Below, piece by piece: positions 53,241-61,917 of a stretch of DNA of 64,000 bases. Every line of letters begins with the position of its first letter. The first letter of the stretch is position 1. The translations under genes and the position numbers were made by a program. The stretch spans positions 124,001-188,000 of the forward strand of contig NZ_MIYK01000010.1 in NCBI RefSeq assembly GCF_002907375.1. The letters run 5' to 3'. The notes under the pieces were generated by a model, which saw only the letters and a program-made list of their open reading frames with translations, did no database searches and had not been told where the DNA came from. Source of the stretch: Fructilactobacillus lindneri DSM 20690 = JCM 11027 (GTDB taxonomy: Bacteria; Bacillota; Bacilli; Lactobacillales; Lactobacillaceae).

Positions 53241-54482
53241 TTGAGTAATAGAGTTGTAGTAACAGGTATGGGAGCAGTATCTCCAGTTGGAAACGACGCT
53301 GATGAATTTGTAAAAAATATTTTAGATTCTAAGGTAGGGGTCGCTCCTATCACTGATTTTGATGCTTCAGATACAGGAATTACAGTTGCAGCTGAAGTGA
53401 AAGATTTTGATCCAGGCAAACGGTTAACTAAACGTGATTATAAACGGTTAGATAAATATGCACAGTATGCTTTGTACACGGCTAAGGAAGCTATGGAACA
53501 AGCTGGATTAAAAGATGGCGAAAATTACCAGCCAGAAGATTTAGGTGTGATCTACGGTACAGGAATTGGTGGTATTCAAACTATTCAGGAACAAACTGAA
53601 AAAGCTTATACCAAAGGTCCTAAACGTGTTTCACCTTTATTTGTGCCCAAATCAATTTCTAACATGGCAGCTGGGAATGTTTCAATGTATTTTGATGCAA
53701 GAAACACGTCTCAAACAATTGTTAATGCTTGTGCTTCAGGTACCAATGCCATTGGGAATGCTTATGAATATATCAAAGCTGGCAAAGCCAAAGTAATGAT
53801 TGCTGGAGGAACAGAAGCAGCCGTAACCAAAATGGGAATTGCTGGCTTCGCTTCATTAACTGCACTTTCAACTGCTACAGATCCTAAAGATGCTTCATTG
53901 CCATTTGACAAAGATCGTAATGGTTTTGTAATGGGTGACGGTGCTGGAACCTTAATTCTTGAAGATTATGATCATGCCAAGGCTCGTGGTGCCAAAATTT
54001 TGGCAGAAGTAGTTGGTTATGGAACTACCAGTGATGCCTATCATTTAACTGCTCCTGATCCAGAAGGAAAAGGTGCGATTGCAGCAATGAAACAAGCAAT
54101 TGATGAAGGTGGAATCAAACCTGAAGAACTAGATTATGTAAATGCGCATGGAACTGCTACTCACGCAAATGATGTGTCAGAAGCAGGAGCTATTGGGAAA
54201 TTATTTAAAGATAATGATCACCTTAAAACAAGTTCAATTAAAGGAATGATCGGTCATTCACTTGGAGCTGCTGGTGGCCTAGAAGCAGTTGCCGTAGTTG
54301 GAGCACTTGAAAATGACCAAATGCCCGTTAATGTTGGAATGAAAAATAAGGATCCAGAAATTAAAATTGATTTAGTTAATGATCAAAATAAAAATGATTC
54401 AATTAAGACGGCAATTAGTAATTCATTTGGATTTGGTGGTCATAATGCAGTGATTGCATTAAGAAAGTGGGAAGAAAACTAA
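53241..54482 (+). CDS. fabF: 3-oxoacyl-ACP synthase II
   Basis: A 413-residue elongating ketosynthase. NACASGTNAIGNAYE holds the catalytic Cys (about 164), NAHGTATHAND and IGHSLGAAGG the two His (about 304 and 340). The start codon is TTG at 53241, 8 bases after AGGAGG. Its stop interlocks with the accB start (TAATG). Without fabB, it is the only elongation synthase here. Confidence 0.95.
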   Translation: MSNRVVVTGMGAVSPVGNDADEFVKNILDSKVGVAPITDFDASDTGITVAAEVKDFDPGKRLTKRDYKRLDKYAQYALYTAKEAMEQAGLKDGENYQPEDLGVIYGTGIGGIQTIQEQTEKAYTKGPKRVSPLFVPKSISNMAAGNVSMYFDARNTSQTIVNACASGTNAIGNAYEYIKAGKAKVMIAGGTEAAVTKMGIAGFASLTALSTATDPKDASLPFDKDRNGFVMGDGAGTLILEDYDHAKARGAKILAEVVGYGTTSDAYHLTAPDPEGKGAIAAMKQAIDEGGIKPEELDYVNAHGTATHANDVSEAGAIGKLFKDNDHLKTSSIKGMIGHSLGAAGGLEAVAVVGALENDQMPVNVGMKNKDPEIKIDLVNDQNKNDSIKTAISNSFGFGGHNAVIALRKWEEN

Positions 54483-54910
54483 TGAATGAAGCAGACATTG
54501 AACGTTTACTGAGTAAATTCGATAATTCTGGGTTACAGGAATTAAAAATTAATGGTAATGGCGTTGACGTCTATTTCAGTAAATTAGAAGATAAACAGCC
54601 TACTACTGTCACACAAAATAATAAGAAATCGACTACCAGTAACGAATGGCAACCATCTGTTAAAACTGGCAATTATAAATTAAAAGCACCAATGGTAGGA
54701 TTGATTTATTTTGCCCCTAGTCCTGACAAACCAGCTTATAAAGAAGTTGGTAGTCACGTTAAAAAGGGTGAAGTAATTTGTGCGGTTGAAGCAATGAAAT
54801 TAATTAATGAAGTCAAAAGTCCTGTTAGTGGTACGATTAAAAAACGATTGGTAGATGATGGTGACATGATTGAATACAATCAGCCATTATTTGAAATCAA
54901 GGAGGATTAA
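54482..54910 (+). CDS. accB: Biotin carboxyl carrier protein of acetyl-CoA carboxylase
   Basis: A 142-residue BCCP. An N-terminal helix-loop region (residues 1-65) with a Thr/Asn-rich linker precedes the biotinyl domain, where ICAVEAMKLINEVKSP includes the biotinylated Lys. YFAPSPDKPAYKEVG has the thumb-region motif typical of bacterial AccB. The start is the ATG at 54482, overlapping the fabF stop by one base. The BirA gene at 59170 should attach biotin. Confidence 0.93.
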   Translation: MNEADIERLLSKFDNSGLQELKINGNGVDVYFSKLEDKQPTTVTQNNKKSTTSNEWQPSVKTGNYKLKAPMVGLIYFAPSPDKPAYKEVGSHVKKGEVICAVEAMKLINEVKSPVSGTIKKRLVDDGDMIEYNQPLFEIKED

Positions 54911-54911
54911 G

Positions 54912-55325
54912 ATGAGTTTTGATGTTAGCAAGTATATTCCTCAGCGTTATCCTTTTGAAATGATTGATAAGATTGTGGCAGTTCAACCAGCTAAATCAGC
55001 AGAATCTATCAAAAACGTCTCTATTAACGAATGGTTTTTTGCAAATGGTAATCAATTAACGTTACCGCATCCAATTATCATTGAATCATTGGCACAAACT
55101 GGAGTTGTAGCAATTTTGTCAATGCCTGAAAATGCTGGGAAAAATGTTTTTTTTGGTGGTATTAAGCGGGCCGAATTTCAAGATGAAATGCGTCCAGGTG
55201 ATGTGTTGCATTTAAAAGTTGAACTTACTAAATTAAAAAAGAATATCGGTGTTGGACATGGTGAAGTCGTTCGTGATGGTAAAGTGATTGTAGATGCCGA
55301 TTTGATGTTTGCAATTGAATCATAA
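54912..55325 (+). CDS. Second FabZ-like dehydratase lacking the catalytic GHFP motif
   Basis: A 137-residue hot-dog-fold protein related to FabZ (IPQRYPFEMIDKI, IKRAEFQDEMRPGDVL). The usual catalytic segment GHFPGNPVMPG is replaced by NEWFFANGNQLTLPHP, so the catalytic His is missing, while IIIESLAQ still holds the active-site Glu. The start is ATG at 54912, 6 bases after GGAGG. Position between accB and accC is standard for fabZ2. It may be inactive, use a shifted His (in LPHP), or form a mixed oligomer with FabZ. Confidence 0.85.
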   Translation: MSFDVSKYIPQRYPFEMIDKIVAVQPAKSAESIKNVSINEWFFANGNQLTLPHPIIIESLAQTGVVAILSMPENAGKNVFFGGIKRAEFQDEMRPGDVLHLKVELTKLKKNIGVGHGEVVRDGKVIVDADLMFAIES

Positions 55326-55337
55326 GGTGGGAAAAAG

Positions 55338-56708
55338 ATGAAAAAAGTATTGATTGCGAATCGTGGTGAAATTGCGGTTCAGACAATCAGAGCTCTTCAT
55401 GAATTAAACATGGAAGCAGTAGCGGTTTATTCTACTGCCGATGCAGATGGATTGTTTGTCAAAATGGCAGATGAAGCTATTTGTATTGGAAGCGGTCTGC
55501 CTACTGACTCTTATTTGAATATGGGTGCGGTACTTGATGCGGCAGTTCTGACAGGTTCTGATGCCATTTTTCCAGGTTATGGTTTTCTTTCGGAAAATAG
55601 TGATTTCGCTGAATTATGTAAAGAATATGGCCTTAAGTTTATTGGTCCAAGTGCTGAAGTGATTGATTTAATGGGAAACAAATCTAATGCGAAGGCTGCT
55701 ATGCAAAAACTTGGCGTTCCAACGATTCCTGGTTCTGATGGTTTTGTGAAAGACGTTGCCAGTGCTGTAAAAGTAGCTGAAAAAATCGGTTATCCAGTGA
55801 TGTTAAAAGCAGCAGCTGGTGGCGGAGGTAAAGGAATTCGTAAGGTTAACAATCAGTCTGAATTAAAAAAAGCATTTGTTGATACGAAGCGAGAAAGTAA
55901 ACTTTCATATGGTGATGATCGCCTTTATCTTGAAAAAGATCTTTCAGATGCCAAACATATTGAAATGCAGGCGATTGCAGATCAACAAGGTCATGTCGTT
56001 TTTTTCCCAGAACGAGACTGTTCTTTGCAAAGAAATCATCAAAAAATAATTGAAGAATCGCCATGCTCGGTGATTTCTCCAGCAGAGCGAGCTCATATGG
56101 GTGAAGTAGTGGTAAAAGCCATGAAAGGAATTCACTATGAAAATACCGGCACCTTTGAATTTTTAATGGATCGCGAGCATCGGTTTTATTTCATGGAAAT
56201 GAATACCAGACTCCAGGTTGAACATACGATTACTGAAGAAGTTGCAGGAGTAGAATTAATTAAAGCTATGATTATAGTGGCTGCTGGCAATAACTTACCT
56301 TTTACACAATTAGATTGTGGTGTAAAAGGATACGCCTTGGAATGTCGAATTAATGCTGAAGATCCTGCTAATAATTTTCAGCCAACTCCAGGAACAATTA
56401 AATCAGTTCATTTTCCTTTTGGAACTAAAGGGGTTCGAATTGATTCAGGGGTCGAAACTGGCAGTAAAATCTCACCATTTTATGATTCAATGATTGCTAA
56501 AATCATTGTTCACATGCCAACTAAAAAAACAGCAGTACAAAAGATGCTGCGTGCTTTAAAAGAATTTGAGATTAGTGGAGTAAAAACTAATCGTGAATTT
56601 TTAGTTGATCTTTTACAAGATAAACATTTTTTGGCAGGAGATTTTAATAATCGATATATCGAAGATGTTTTTTTAAAAGATTGGGTGAGTCAGCATGAAG
56701 AAAAATAA
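55338..56708 (+). CDS. accC: Biotin carboxylase subunit of acetyl-CoA carboxylase
   Basis: A 456-residue ATP-grasp enzyme carboxylating the biotin on AccB. VLIANRGEIAVQTIRA is the N-terminal motif, KAAAGGGGKGIRKV the glycine-rich ATP loop, and EMNTRLQVEHTITEEVAG the metal- and biotin-site segment; FPERDCSLQRNHQK gives the substrate Arg-rich region. Intact and of standard length. It overlaps accD by 14 bases. Confidence 0.95.
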   Translation: MKKVLIANRGEIAVQTIRALHELNMEAVAVYSTADADGLFVKMADEAICIGSGLPTDSYLNMGAVLDAAVLTGSDAIFPGYGFLSENSDFAELCKEYGLKFIGPSAEVIDLMGNKSNAKAAMQKLGVPTIPGSDGFVKDVASAVKVAEKIGYPVMLKAAAGGGGKGIRKVNNQSELKKAFVDTKRESKLSYGDDRLYLEKDLSDAKHIEMQAIADQQGHVVFFPERDCSLQRNHQKIIEESPCSVISPAERAHMGEVVVKAMKGIHYENTGTFEFLMDREHRFYFMEMNTRLQVEHTITEEVAGVELIKAMIIVAAGNNLPFTQLDCGVKGYALECRINAEDPANNFQPTPGTIKSVHFPFGTKGVRIDSGVETGSKISPFYDSMIAKIIVHMPTKKTAVQKMLRALKEFEISGVKTNREFLVDLLQDKHFLAGDFNNRYIEDVFLKDWVSQHEEK

Positions 56709-57534
56709 AAGACAAAAATTAAGTTCGCAAGAGTTGCATAAACGGATGGATAAAGTTCCTGATGTGTGGGTTAAATGTCCTTTCTGTGGCAAAACAATTT
56801 ATAAAAAGCAATTAGGTAAATATCTTGAATGTCCAGATTGTCACTATGCTTTCCGAATTGGAGCAAAACAGCGAATTGAATTATTATGCGATAATTTTGA
56901 ACCATTTAATTTAGAGTTGAAAGCCAATCCTAAGTATCAAGATCCTAAATACCTTGCTAAATTAGAAAAAGCTCGGGAAACTACCGGATTAAATGAAGGA
57001 GTTTTGACGGGAATTGGTACCATTAATGGACATCGAACTGCTATTGGAGTAATGGACTGGCGGTTCATTATGGGCAGTTTAGGAACTGCAACTGGAGAAC
57101 TGCTAGCAAGACTTTTTGAACGGGCTACTCAAGAAAAATTACCAGTGATTGTTTTTACTGCGTCAGGAGGCGCCCGGATGCAGGAAGGAATTGAATCCTT
57201 AATGCAAATGGCCAAAGTTTCAGAAGCAGTTTCAGAGCATAGTAAGGCTGGATTAGTTTATATTAGTTATCTGTGTGATCCGACAACTGGTGGAGTTACT
57301 GCTAGTTTTGCGATGCAGGGAGATTTATTATTATCCGAACCGCATGCTTTGATTGGTTTTGCAGGACGACGAGTTATTGAAAGAACTATTCAACAAATTC
57401 CACCAAAGGATTTTCAACGGGCCGAAACATTGCTACATAACGGATTTTTGGATGCTATTGTTAAACGAAACGAAATGAAAACAACGTTAAGTCATATTTT
57501 AGCAATTCATGAAGGCGGTGATAAAAATGAGTAA
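56695..57534 (+). CDS. accD: Acetyl-CoA carboxylase carboxyltransferase beta subunit
   Basis: A 279-residue subunit transferring the carboxyl group to acetyl-CoA. The N-terminal zinc ribbon shows CPFCG and CPDCH, spaced 15 residues apart; the crotonase-like domain has FTASGGARMQEGIESLMQMAK and DPTTGGVTASFAMQGD for the oxyanion hole. The start overlaps accC, and its stop overlaps accA, so the three are co-translated. Confidence 0.94.
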   Translation: MKKNKRQKLSSQELHKRMDKVPDVWVKCPFCGKTIYKKQLGKYLECPDCHYAFRIGAKQRIELLCDNFEPFNLELKANPKYQDPKYLAKLEKARETTGLNEGVLTGIGTINGHRTAIGVMDWRFIMGSLGTATGELLARLFERATQEKLPVIVFTASGGARMQEGIESLMQMAKVSEAVSEHSKAGLVYISYLCDPTTGGVTASFAMQGDLLLSEPHALIGFAGRRVIERTIQQIPPKDFQRAETLLHNGFLDAIVKRNEMKTTLSHILAIHEGGDKNE

Positions 57535-58297
57535 AGATACTGCCTTTAATCGGGTTTTACAAGCTCGCTCAAAAGATAAGATTAGCATTAAAGCCCTGAT
57601 AGATGGAATTACTGATGATTTTATCGAATTACATGGTGATCGAGCTTATGGTGATGATCCAGCTGTATATGCTGGGATTGGTTCAATGAATGATAAACCA
57701 GTTACAATCGTAGGTATTCGAAAAGGTGACGATGACCAAACGGATGCCGAAGTACACTTTGGTTCTGCTGAACCTGATGGTTATCGTAAAGCTTTGCGTT
57801 TAATGAAGCAAGCTGAAAAATTCAAGCGTCCGATTATTACCTTAATTAATACTCCTGGTGCTTATCCGGATGTTGAAGCAGAATATCACGGACAGGGGTA
57901 TATGATTTCACAGTTAATTATGCAGGGAATGCAGTTAAAAGTTCCATATATTGCCGTGATTGTAGGAGAAGGCGGTAGTGGTGGTGCTTTAGCTTTGGCA
58001 GTTGGAGATTGCGTCTGGGCCTTTGAAGAAAGTATTTACTCCATTTTATCTCCAGAAGGTTATGCTACAATTCTTTGGAAAGATTCAAGCCGAGCTCGTG
58101 AAGCTGCCGAAGTAATGAAATTGACCCCAGAAGATTTAATTAAACAAGGGATTATTGACCGAATCATTCCTGAAATTAGAAATAATGATGAATTGAAACG
58201 GTTTAAAGCTGATTTATTTGGTAAAATAGAAGAGTTAAGTGCGATGCCGACTGCAGAAATGTTAAATCAACGTTTTGCACGTTATCGTAATTTTTAA
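57527..58297 (+). CDS. accA: Acetyl-CoA carboxylase carboxyltransferase alpha subunit
   Basis: A 256-residue crotonase-fold subunit. FIELHGDRAYGDDPAVYAGI, INTPGAYPDVEAEYHGQGY and VGEGGSGGALALAVGD are the family blocks for acyl-CoA binding. The start is the ATG at 57527, 8 bases before the accD stop; the upstream in-frame TTG-like start is not supported by a ribosome-binding site. It ends the acc run; a short hairpin region and fabI follow. Confidence 0.94.
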   Translation: MSKDTAFNRVLQARSKDKISIKALIDGITDDFIELHGDRAYGDDPAVYAGIGSMNDKPVTIVGIRKGDDDQTDAEVHFGSAEPDGYRKALRLMKQAEKFKRPIITLINTPGAYPDVEAEYHGQGYMISQLIMQGMQLKVPYIAVIVGEGGSGGALALAVGDCVWAFEESIYSILSPEGYATILWKDSSRAREAAEVMKLTPEDLIKQGIIDRIIPEIRNNDELKRFKADLFGKIEELSAMPTAEMLNQRFARYRNF

Positions 58298-58307
58298 TTA
58301 TAAGCTA

Positions 58308-58350
58308 ACTAATGAATGTTCTATTTGTTGGTTAGTTTTGTGTTTCTTAG
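58308..58350 (+). terminator. Weak hairpin between accA and fabI
   Basis: CTAACTAA and TTGGTTAG pair across a 15-base loop, followed by TTTTGTGTTT. It may attenuate or process the transcript before fabI, but the stem is short with one G-U pair. Confidence 0.4.
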
Positions 58351-58377
58351 ACATTTTAAATTGAGAGGATGATTAGT

Positions 58378-59139
58378 ATGGCTACTAATTTATTAAATGG
58401 AAAAAAGATTGTTGTCATGGGTGTTGCCAATAAAAAAAGTATTGCCTGGGGAGTAACCCGTGCAATTAATGAACTTGGCGGCGAAGTGATTTTAACTTAT
58501 CAAAATGAACGAATGAAGAAGAGTATTGAACGATTCGTGCCAGAAGATACTCCAATGTTTGAGTGTGATGTTGCAGAAGATAGTAATGTTGAAAAAACTT
58601 TTGCTGAAATTCATGATAAATTTGGTAATATTGATGGGGTAGTTCATGCAATTGCATATGCTGATCCAAAGACATTAAAAGGTGGAGTAATCAATACTAC
58701 TAAAGCTGGATATAATTTAGCCGAAGATGTTAGTGCCTATTCATTAATCTCAGTGACTCGTTATGCTAGCAAAATTATGAATAACCCAGGAAGTATCGTG
58801 ACACTCACATACATGGGATCTACATATGCAATTCCAAATTACAACATGATGGGAATTGCTAAAGCTTCGCTTGAATCAGCTATGCGTTACCTAGCAGTTG
58901 AATTAGGTGATATGGGGATTCGAATGAATGCTGTCTCAGCAGGGGCCGTTAGAACTCTTGCAGTTACTGGAGTTAAAGGACATGGTGATTTATTAAAGAC
59001 TTCAGAATCTTTGACTACTGATGGTAAAAGCGTAACTAAATTAGAAATCGGAAATGCAGTAAGTTTCTTATTAAGTGATTTAGCAAGCGGAATCACTGGT
59101 GATGTCGTTTACGTTGATAAAGGAGTTCATTTATTCTAG
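58378..59139 (+). CDS. fabI: Enoyl-ACP reductase, FabI type
   Basis: A 253-residue NADH-dependent reductase completing each elongation cycle. VMGVANKKSIAWGVTRA is the atypical SDR cofactor loop; AIAYADPKTLKGG and LTYMGSTYAIPNYNMMGIAK contain the Tyr (about 156) and Lys of the FabI Tyr-x6-Lys site; VSAGAVRTLAVTGV follows. The start is the ATG at 58378 after GAGAGGATG. The cluster thus uses FabI rather than FabK. Confidence 0.94.
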   Translation: MATNLLNGKKIVVMGVANKKSIAWGVTRAINELGGEVILTYQNERMKKSIERFVPEDTPMFECDVAEDSNVEKTFAEIHDKFGNIDGVVHAIAYADPKTLKGGVINTTKAGYNLAEDVSAYSLISVTRYASKIMNNPGSIVTLTYMGSTYAIPNYNMMGIAKASLESAMRYLAVELGDMGIRMNAVSAGAVRTLAVTGVKGHGDLLKTSESLTTDGKSVTKLEIGNAVSFLLSDLASGITGDVVYVDKGVHLF

Positions 59140-59169
59140 GGAAACCACTAGTTTAGATGATATGTTATA

Positions 59170-59922
59170 GTGAAATTAGATCAGCAAAAAATTTTAAAAT
59201 TAACTAATTTAACTGCTAAGCATGTTTTTATTTTTAACCAAATCGATTCAACTATGATATACGCACAACAGCATTCTTTTGACGGTATTAATTTAATATT
59301 GGCTAGTCAACAAACTGCCGGTAAAGGACAGCGTGGTCATTCTTTTAACTCCCCAACCACAGGCCTTTATGCGACTATTATCGTTCCAGCCAAAGATGAA
59401 TTTTTAAAAAGCCCGGGAATGCTAACGGTTGGTGTTGGGGTAGCGGTACAGCAAGCAATTAAGCAGGTACTTGGTATTGAAACTCAGTTAAAATGGGTGA
59501 ATGATATCTATGTTCGTCAGCAAAAATGCGGTGGTGTCTTAGTCGAAGTAAAAAGTAATAATCAAAATGTTGTTGAAAGCTTTATTATTGGCATTGGACT
59601 CAATTTAACGTATCATGAATCATTGAAGAGCGTAAAGGCGACAGGATTAACTGACACTGATGAAAAAAAGAATGAACTGATTGCGGCAATCTATAATTTA
59701 GTGGTTAAAATGTATCAGCATCCTCAACCAAATCAAATTGGGAAAGCTTATCAAAATCACTTGATTTGGCAAAATCAGTTAGTATCAGTTAATTATCGTG
59801 GTCTAAAAATGATTGGAAAAATTGATGGGGTAACACCTGATTTTAAGTTAAGGTTAATAGATAAGGTTGGACAGCATCATTTATTAACGGCTGCTGAATC
59901 AGAACATATTCGAGAAATTTAA
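59170..59922 (+). CDS. birA: Biotin-acetyl-CoA carboxylase ligase
   Basis: A 250-residue monofunctional ligase attaching biotin to AccB. TAGKGQRGHSFNSPTTGLYAT is the biotinyl-AMP loop (GKGQRG in place of the usual GRGRRG), KWVNDIYV and KCGGVLVEV the biotin- and Mg2+-site motifs; a small C-terminal SH3-like domain ends at VNYRGLKMIGKI and onward. The N-terminal HTH found in bifunctional BirA is missing, so it should not repress. The start is GTG at 59170; no strong ribosome-binding site is seen. Confidence 0.88.
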   Translation: MKLDQQKILKLTNLTAKHVFIFNQIDSTMIYAQQHSFDGINLILASQQTAGKGQRGHSFNSPTTGLYATIIVPAKDEFLKSPGMLTVGVGVAVQQAIKQVLGIETQLKWVNDIYVRQQKCGGVLVEVKSNNQNVVESFIIGIGLNLTYHESLKSVKATGLTDTDEKKNELIAAIYNLVVKMYQHPQPNQIGKAYQNHLIWQNQLVSVNYRGLKMIGKIDGVTPDFKLRLIDKVGQHHLLTAAESEHIREI

Positions 59923-59945
59923 GTAGTCAGTTGGAGTTAATATGT

Positions 59946-60485
59946 ATGAAGAAAAAGTTTGATGATAAGAAAATTACAACTAAACAACAAATTATCTTTG
60001 GACTCTTCGAAATGATGATGGAAAAGCCATATGCAGATATTACAGTTAAAAGTATTTGTGAAAAAGCTGAAGTATCACGGATGACATTTTATCGTAATTT
60101 TCATACTAAAGAAGATGTGATTACTGGTCAGATTGATATGGTCTATTCAACTTTTATTCAACGTTTGATTATTCAAAATCGTTTTACTTTTTATGATGTG
60201 GCAACGACTTTTTTTACCATCATCAAAGAAAATCAATTGATGATGGAAGCGATTGTCAAAAATGACTTATCTAATATCTTATTGAGTGTTTTGAGTGAAT
60301 ATATTAAGCAGTTAATTGATAATGAAATTTTAAAAACAAGGGAAAATTCTTCAGAGATGTTAGTAGCTTTGATTTCTGGCGGATTAACCGAAGTGATTAT
60401 TACATGGACTAAGAACGGAATGAAACAGCCTGTTGATGAATTAGTTATTTTTGCTTCAAAATATATGCACTTTAAAATTAATTAA
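59946..60485 (+). CDS. TetR/AcrR-family transcriptional regulator
   Basis: A 179-residue regulator with the HTH in the N-terminus (ADITVKSICEKAEVSRMTFYRNFHTKEDVI) and a ligand-binding helical domain with the C-terminal region of the TetR_C_8 type. The start is the ATG at 59946 with GGAG 9 bases upstream. It is 23 bases after birA, in the same direction as the fab cluster, and could take the place of the missing FabT or act on a distant gene; a target cannot be seen. Confidence 0.82.
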   Translation: MKKKFDDKKITTKQQIIFGLFEMMMEKPYADITVKSICEKAEVSRMTFYRNFHTKEDVITGQIDMVYSTFIQRLIIQNRFTFYDVATTFFTIIKENQLMMEAIVKNDLSNILLSVLSEYIKQLIDNEILKTRENSSEMLVALISGGLTEVIITWTKNGMKQPVDELVIFASKYMHFKIN

Positions 60486-60518
60486 AAAGAGACTGGAAAA
60501 AATTTCCAGTCTCTTTTT
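60484..60518 (+). terminator. Rho-independent terminator
   Basis: AAAAAGAGACTGGAAA pairs with TTTCCAGTCTCTTTTT. It ends the fab-birA-tetR run. Confidence 0.92.
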
Positions 60519-60533
60519 GAATAAATATGTATA

Positions 60534-60566
60534 AAAAAAGATCCCAACCGAAGTTGAGATCTTTTT
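60534..60566 (-). terminator. Rho-independent terminator of the cold shock gene
   Basis: AAAAAGATCCCAAC pairs with GTTGAGATCTTTTT around CGAA, with one G-U pair. On the minus strand it ends csp. Confidence 0.88.
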
Positions 60567-60575
60567 AAAAGTTGA

Positions 60576-60779
60576 TTATTCTTCAACTGGAGTAACGTTA
60601 GCAGCTTGTGGGCCACGATCGCCATCTTCAACATCCAAAGTAACTTTTTCGCCTTCATCAAGAGTCTTGAATCCGTCTTTGTTAATAGCTGAGAAGTGAA
60701 CGAATACGTCACCATCGTCAGTTGTAATAAAACCGTAACCCTTGTCAGCGTTAAACCATTTAACAGTACCTTGCTTCAT
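60576..60779 (-). CDS. csp: Cold shock protein (CspA family)
   Basis: A 67-residue OB-fold RNA chaperone. [13 protein letters not shown] (RNP-1) and DVFVHFSAI (RNP-2) are intact. Such proteins melt RNA structure and act as antiterminators, often at low temperature. The stop is followed by a terminator, and upstream lies a long untranslated leader. Confidence 0.95.
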   Translation of the reverse strand: MKQGTVKWFNADKGYGFITTDDGDVFVHFSAINKDGFKTLDEGEKVTLDVEDGDRGPQAANVTPVEE

Positions 60780-60932
60780 AATATGAAACCTCCATAAAAA
60801 AATTTTATTAATGTTGCTTTAGTTTGAATCTAATAAGGAAGTCATTCTATAATAAAACAAAACAAGAAACCTTAAAAACTCGAAACCTATCACACATCTA
60901 CTTAACTATAACATGGTTTCATAATATGTCAA
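60780..60932 (-). promoter_or_regulatory. csp promoter and long 5' leader
   Basis: On the minus strand TTGACA (60927-60932) and TATAGT (60905-60910) are 16 bases apart. Transcription would start near 60898, giving a leader of about 118 bases before the ATG at 60779, as in cspA-type genes whose leader acts as a thermosensor. AGGAGGT is seen as TGGAGGT close to the ATG. Confidence 0.7.
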
Positions 60933-60992
60933 TACAAAACACTAATAAATGTTAAAATAAATTAATTAACTAGAAAGAATGGGGAAAGTTCA

Positions 60993-61697
60993 TTGAAAAC
61001 ACTAATTATAGTGTCGCATCCAAAGTATCAGGGGTCTGGAACTCAAGCATTTTTAAAAAAGTCATTGACATCATTTTCAGATGTTACCTGGCATTGTTTA
61101 GATGAAGAATATCCTGATCAAATTATTGATGTGGAAAAAGAAAAAAAACTACTTCAAACACATGATAGAATTATTTTTCAATTTCCAATGTATTGGTACA
61201 GCGCTCCGGCATCTTTAAAAAAGTGGGAAGACGAAGTTTTAACACGATCTTTTACTTATGCCAATGAGATTGGAGCATTAAAAGGGAAACAATTAGGAAT
61301 TGTCACATCGCTTGGCTATCCAGCAAAAGAATTTCAAGCTGGAAGAGCGGAAGGATTTAGCATTTCAGAAATTATGATTCCATATCGTGCTTTGGCGCAT
61401 CGAGCGGGGATGCAATTTATGAGTCCCTTGATAATTGATCAGTTTGCTTATATGACCGAAACTCAGAAGGCAAAACTTTTAATTAATTATCAAGAATATA
61501 TTACAGCTCCATATCCGTTTGATTTTACAGTGCAACAAAAATGGATTTCAACTCAGTTAAACAAATTAGCAGCAAATATTTCTCCAAAACAAGAAGTAAC
61601 TTTACGACTAATTATTGAGCAGTTGGAACAAAATCAAGATGATTTAGATAGTTTGAAGTGGCAAGTAAAATTAATGCGACAAGAGGAGGAAAATTAA
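60993..61697 (+). CDS. Flavodoxin-fold NAD(P)H oxidoreductase (KefF/YwrO type)
   Basis: A 234-residue flavoprotein. LIIVSHPKYQGSGTQAFL is the FMN-phosphate loop, FQFPMYWYSAPASLKKWEDEVL the quinone-reductase signature, and GALKGKQLGIVTSLGYPAKEFQ the second flavin segment. A C-terminal helical addition (about 190-234) is longer than in YwrO (about 175). It starts with TTG at 60993 after GGGGAAAG. It runs into a 58-residue gene 1 base later. Substrate, a quinone or nitro compound, is inferred. Confidence 0.82.
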   Translation: MKTLIIVSHPKYQGSGTQAFLKKSLTSFSDVTWHCLDEEYPDQIIDVEKEKKLLQTHDRIIFQFPMYWYSAPASLKKWEDEVLTRSFTYANEIGALKGKQLGIVTSLGYPAKEFQAGRAEGFSISEIMIPYRALAHRAGMQFMSPLIIDQFAYMTETQKAKLLINYQEYITAPYPFDFTVQQKWISTQLNKLAANISPKQEVTLRLIIEQLEQNQDDLDSLKWQVKLMRQEEEN

Positions 61698-61698
61698 T

Positions 61699-61875
61699 TT
61701 GGAAAATGAACAATGGTTATTAAATCAAATTACTGATTTAGAAAAAAATCAAACCTCATTTGATGTTAAGGCGCTTTTAGAAGCTACAAAACGAACCGTT
61801 ATAGAACAAACTAATCGAATTGAACAAACACAAGCTGAATTAGACGGCCGAGCTTGGAGTCCAAATAATTGGTAA
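61699..61875 (+). CDS. Small helical protein of unknown function
   Basis: A 58-residue protein that starts with TTG at 61699, 9 bases after AGGAGG, 1 base after the flavoprotein stop: MENEQWLLNQITDLEKN, then KALLEATKRTVIEQTNRI, ending ELDGRAWSPNNW. It is acidic and helical, probably coiled-coil. The downstream terminator and coupling to the flavoprotein support it as real. No family is recognised. Confidence 0.6.
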   Translation: MENEQWLLNQITDLEKNQTSFDVKALLEATKRTVIEQTNRIEQTQAELDGRAWSPNNW

Positions 61876-61902
61876 GAAAAAAAGCCATAGCGGCTTTTTT
61901 CT
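61874..61902. terminator. Bidirectional rho-independent terminator
   Basis: AAGAAAAAAAGCC pairs with GGCTTTTTTCTT around a short loop. It sits between the small gene and the convergent kinase gene. Confidence 0.85.
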
Positions 61903-61917
61903 TGCTTATATAATAAT

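Noticed and set aside
60482-60715. A 77-residue frame on the minus strand over csp
   Set aside because: It overlaps the cold shock gene in another frame and runs through two terminators.
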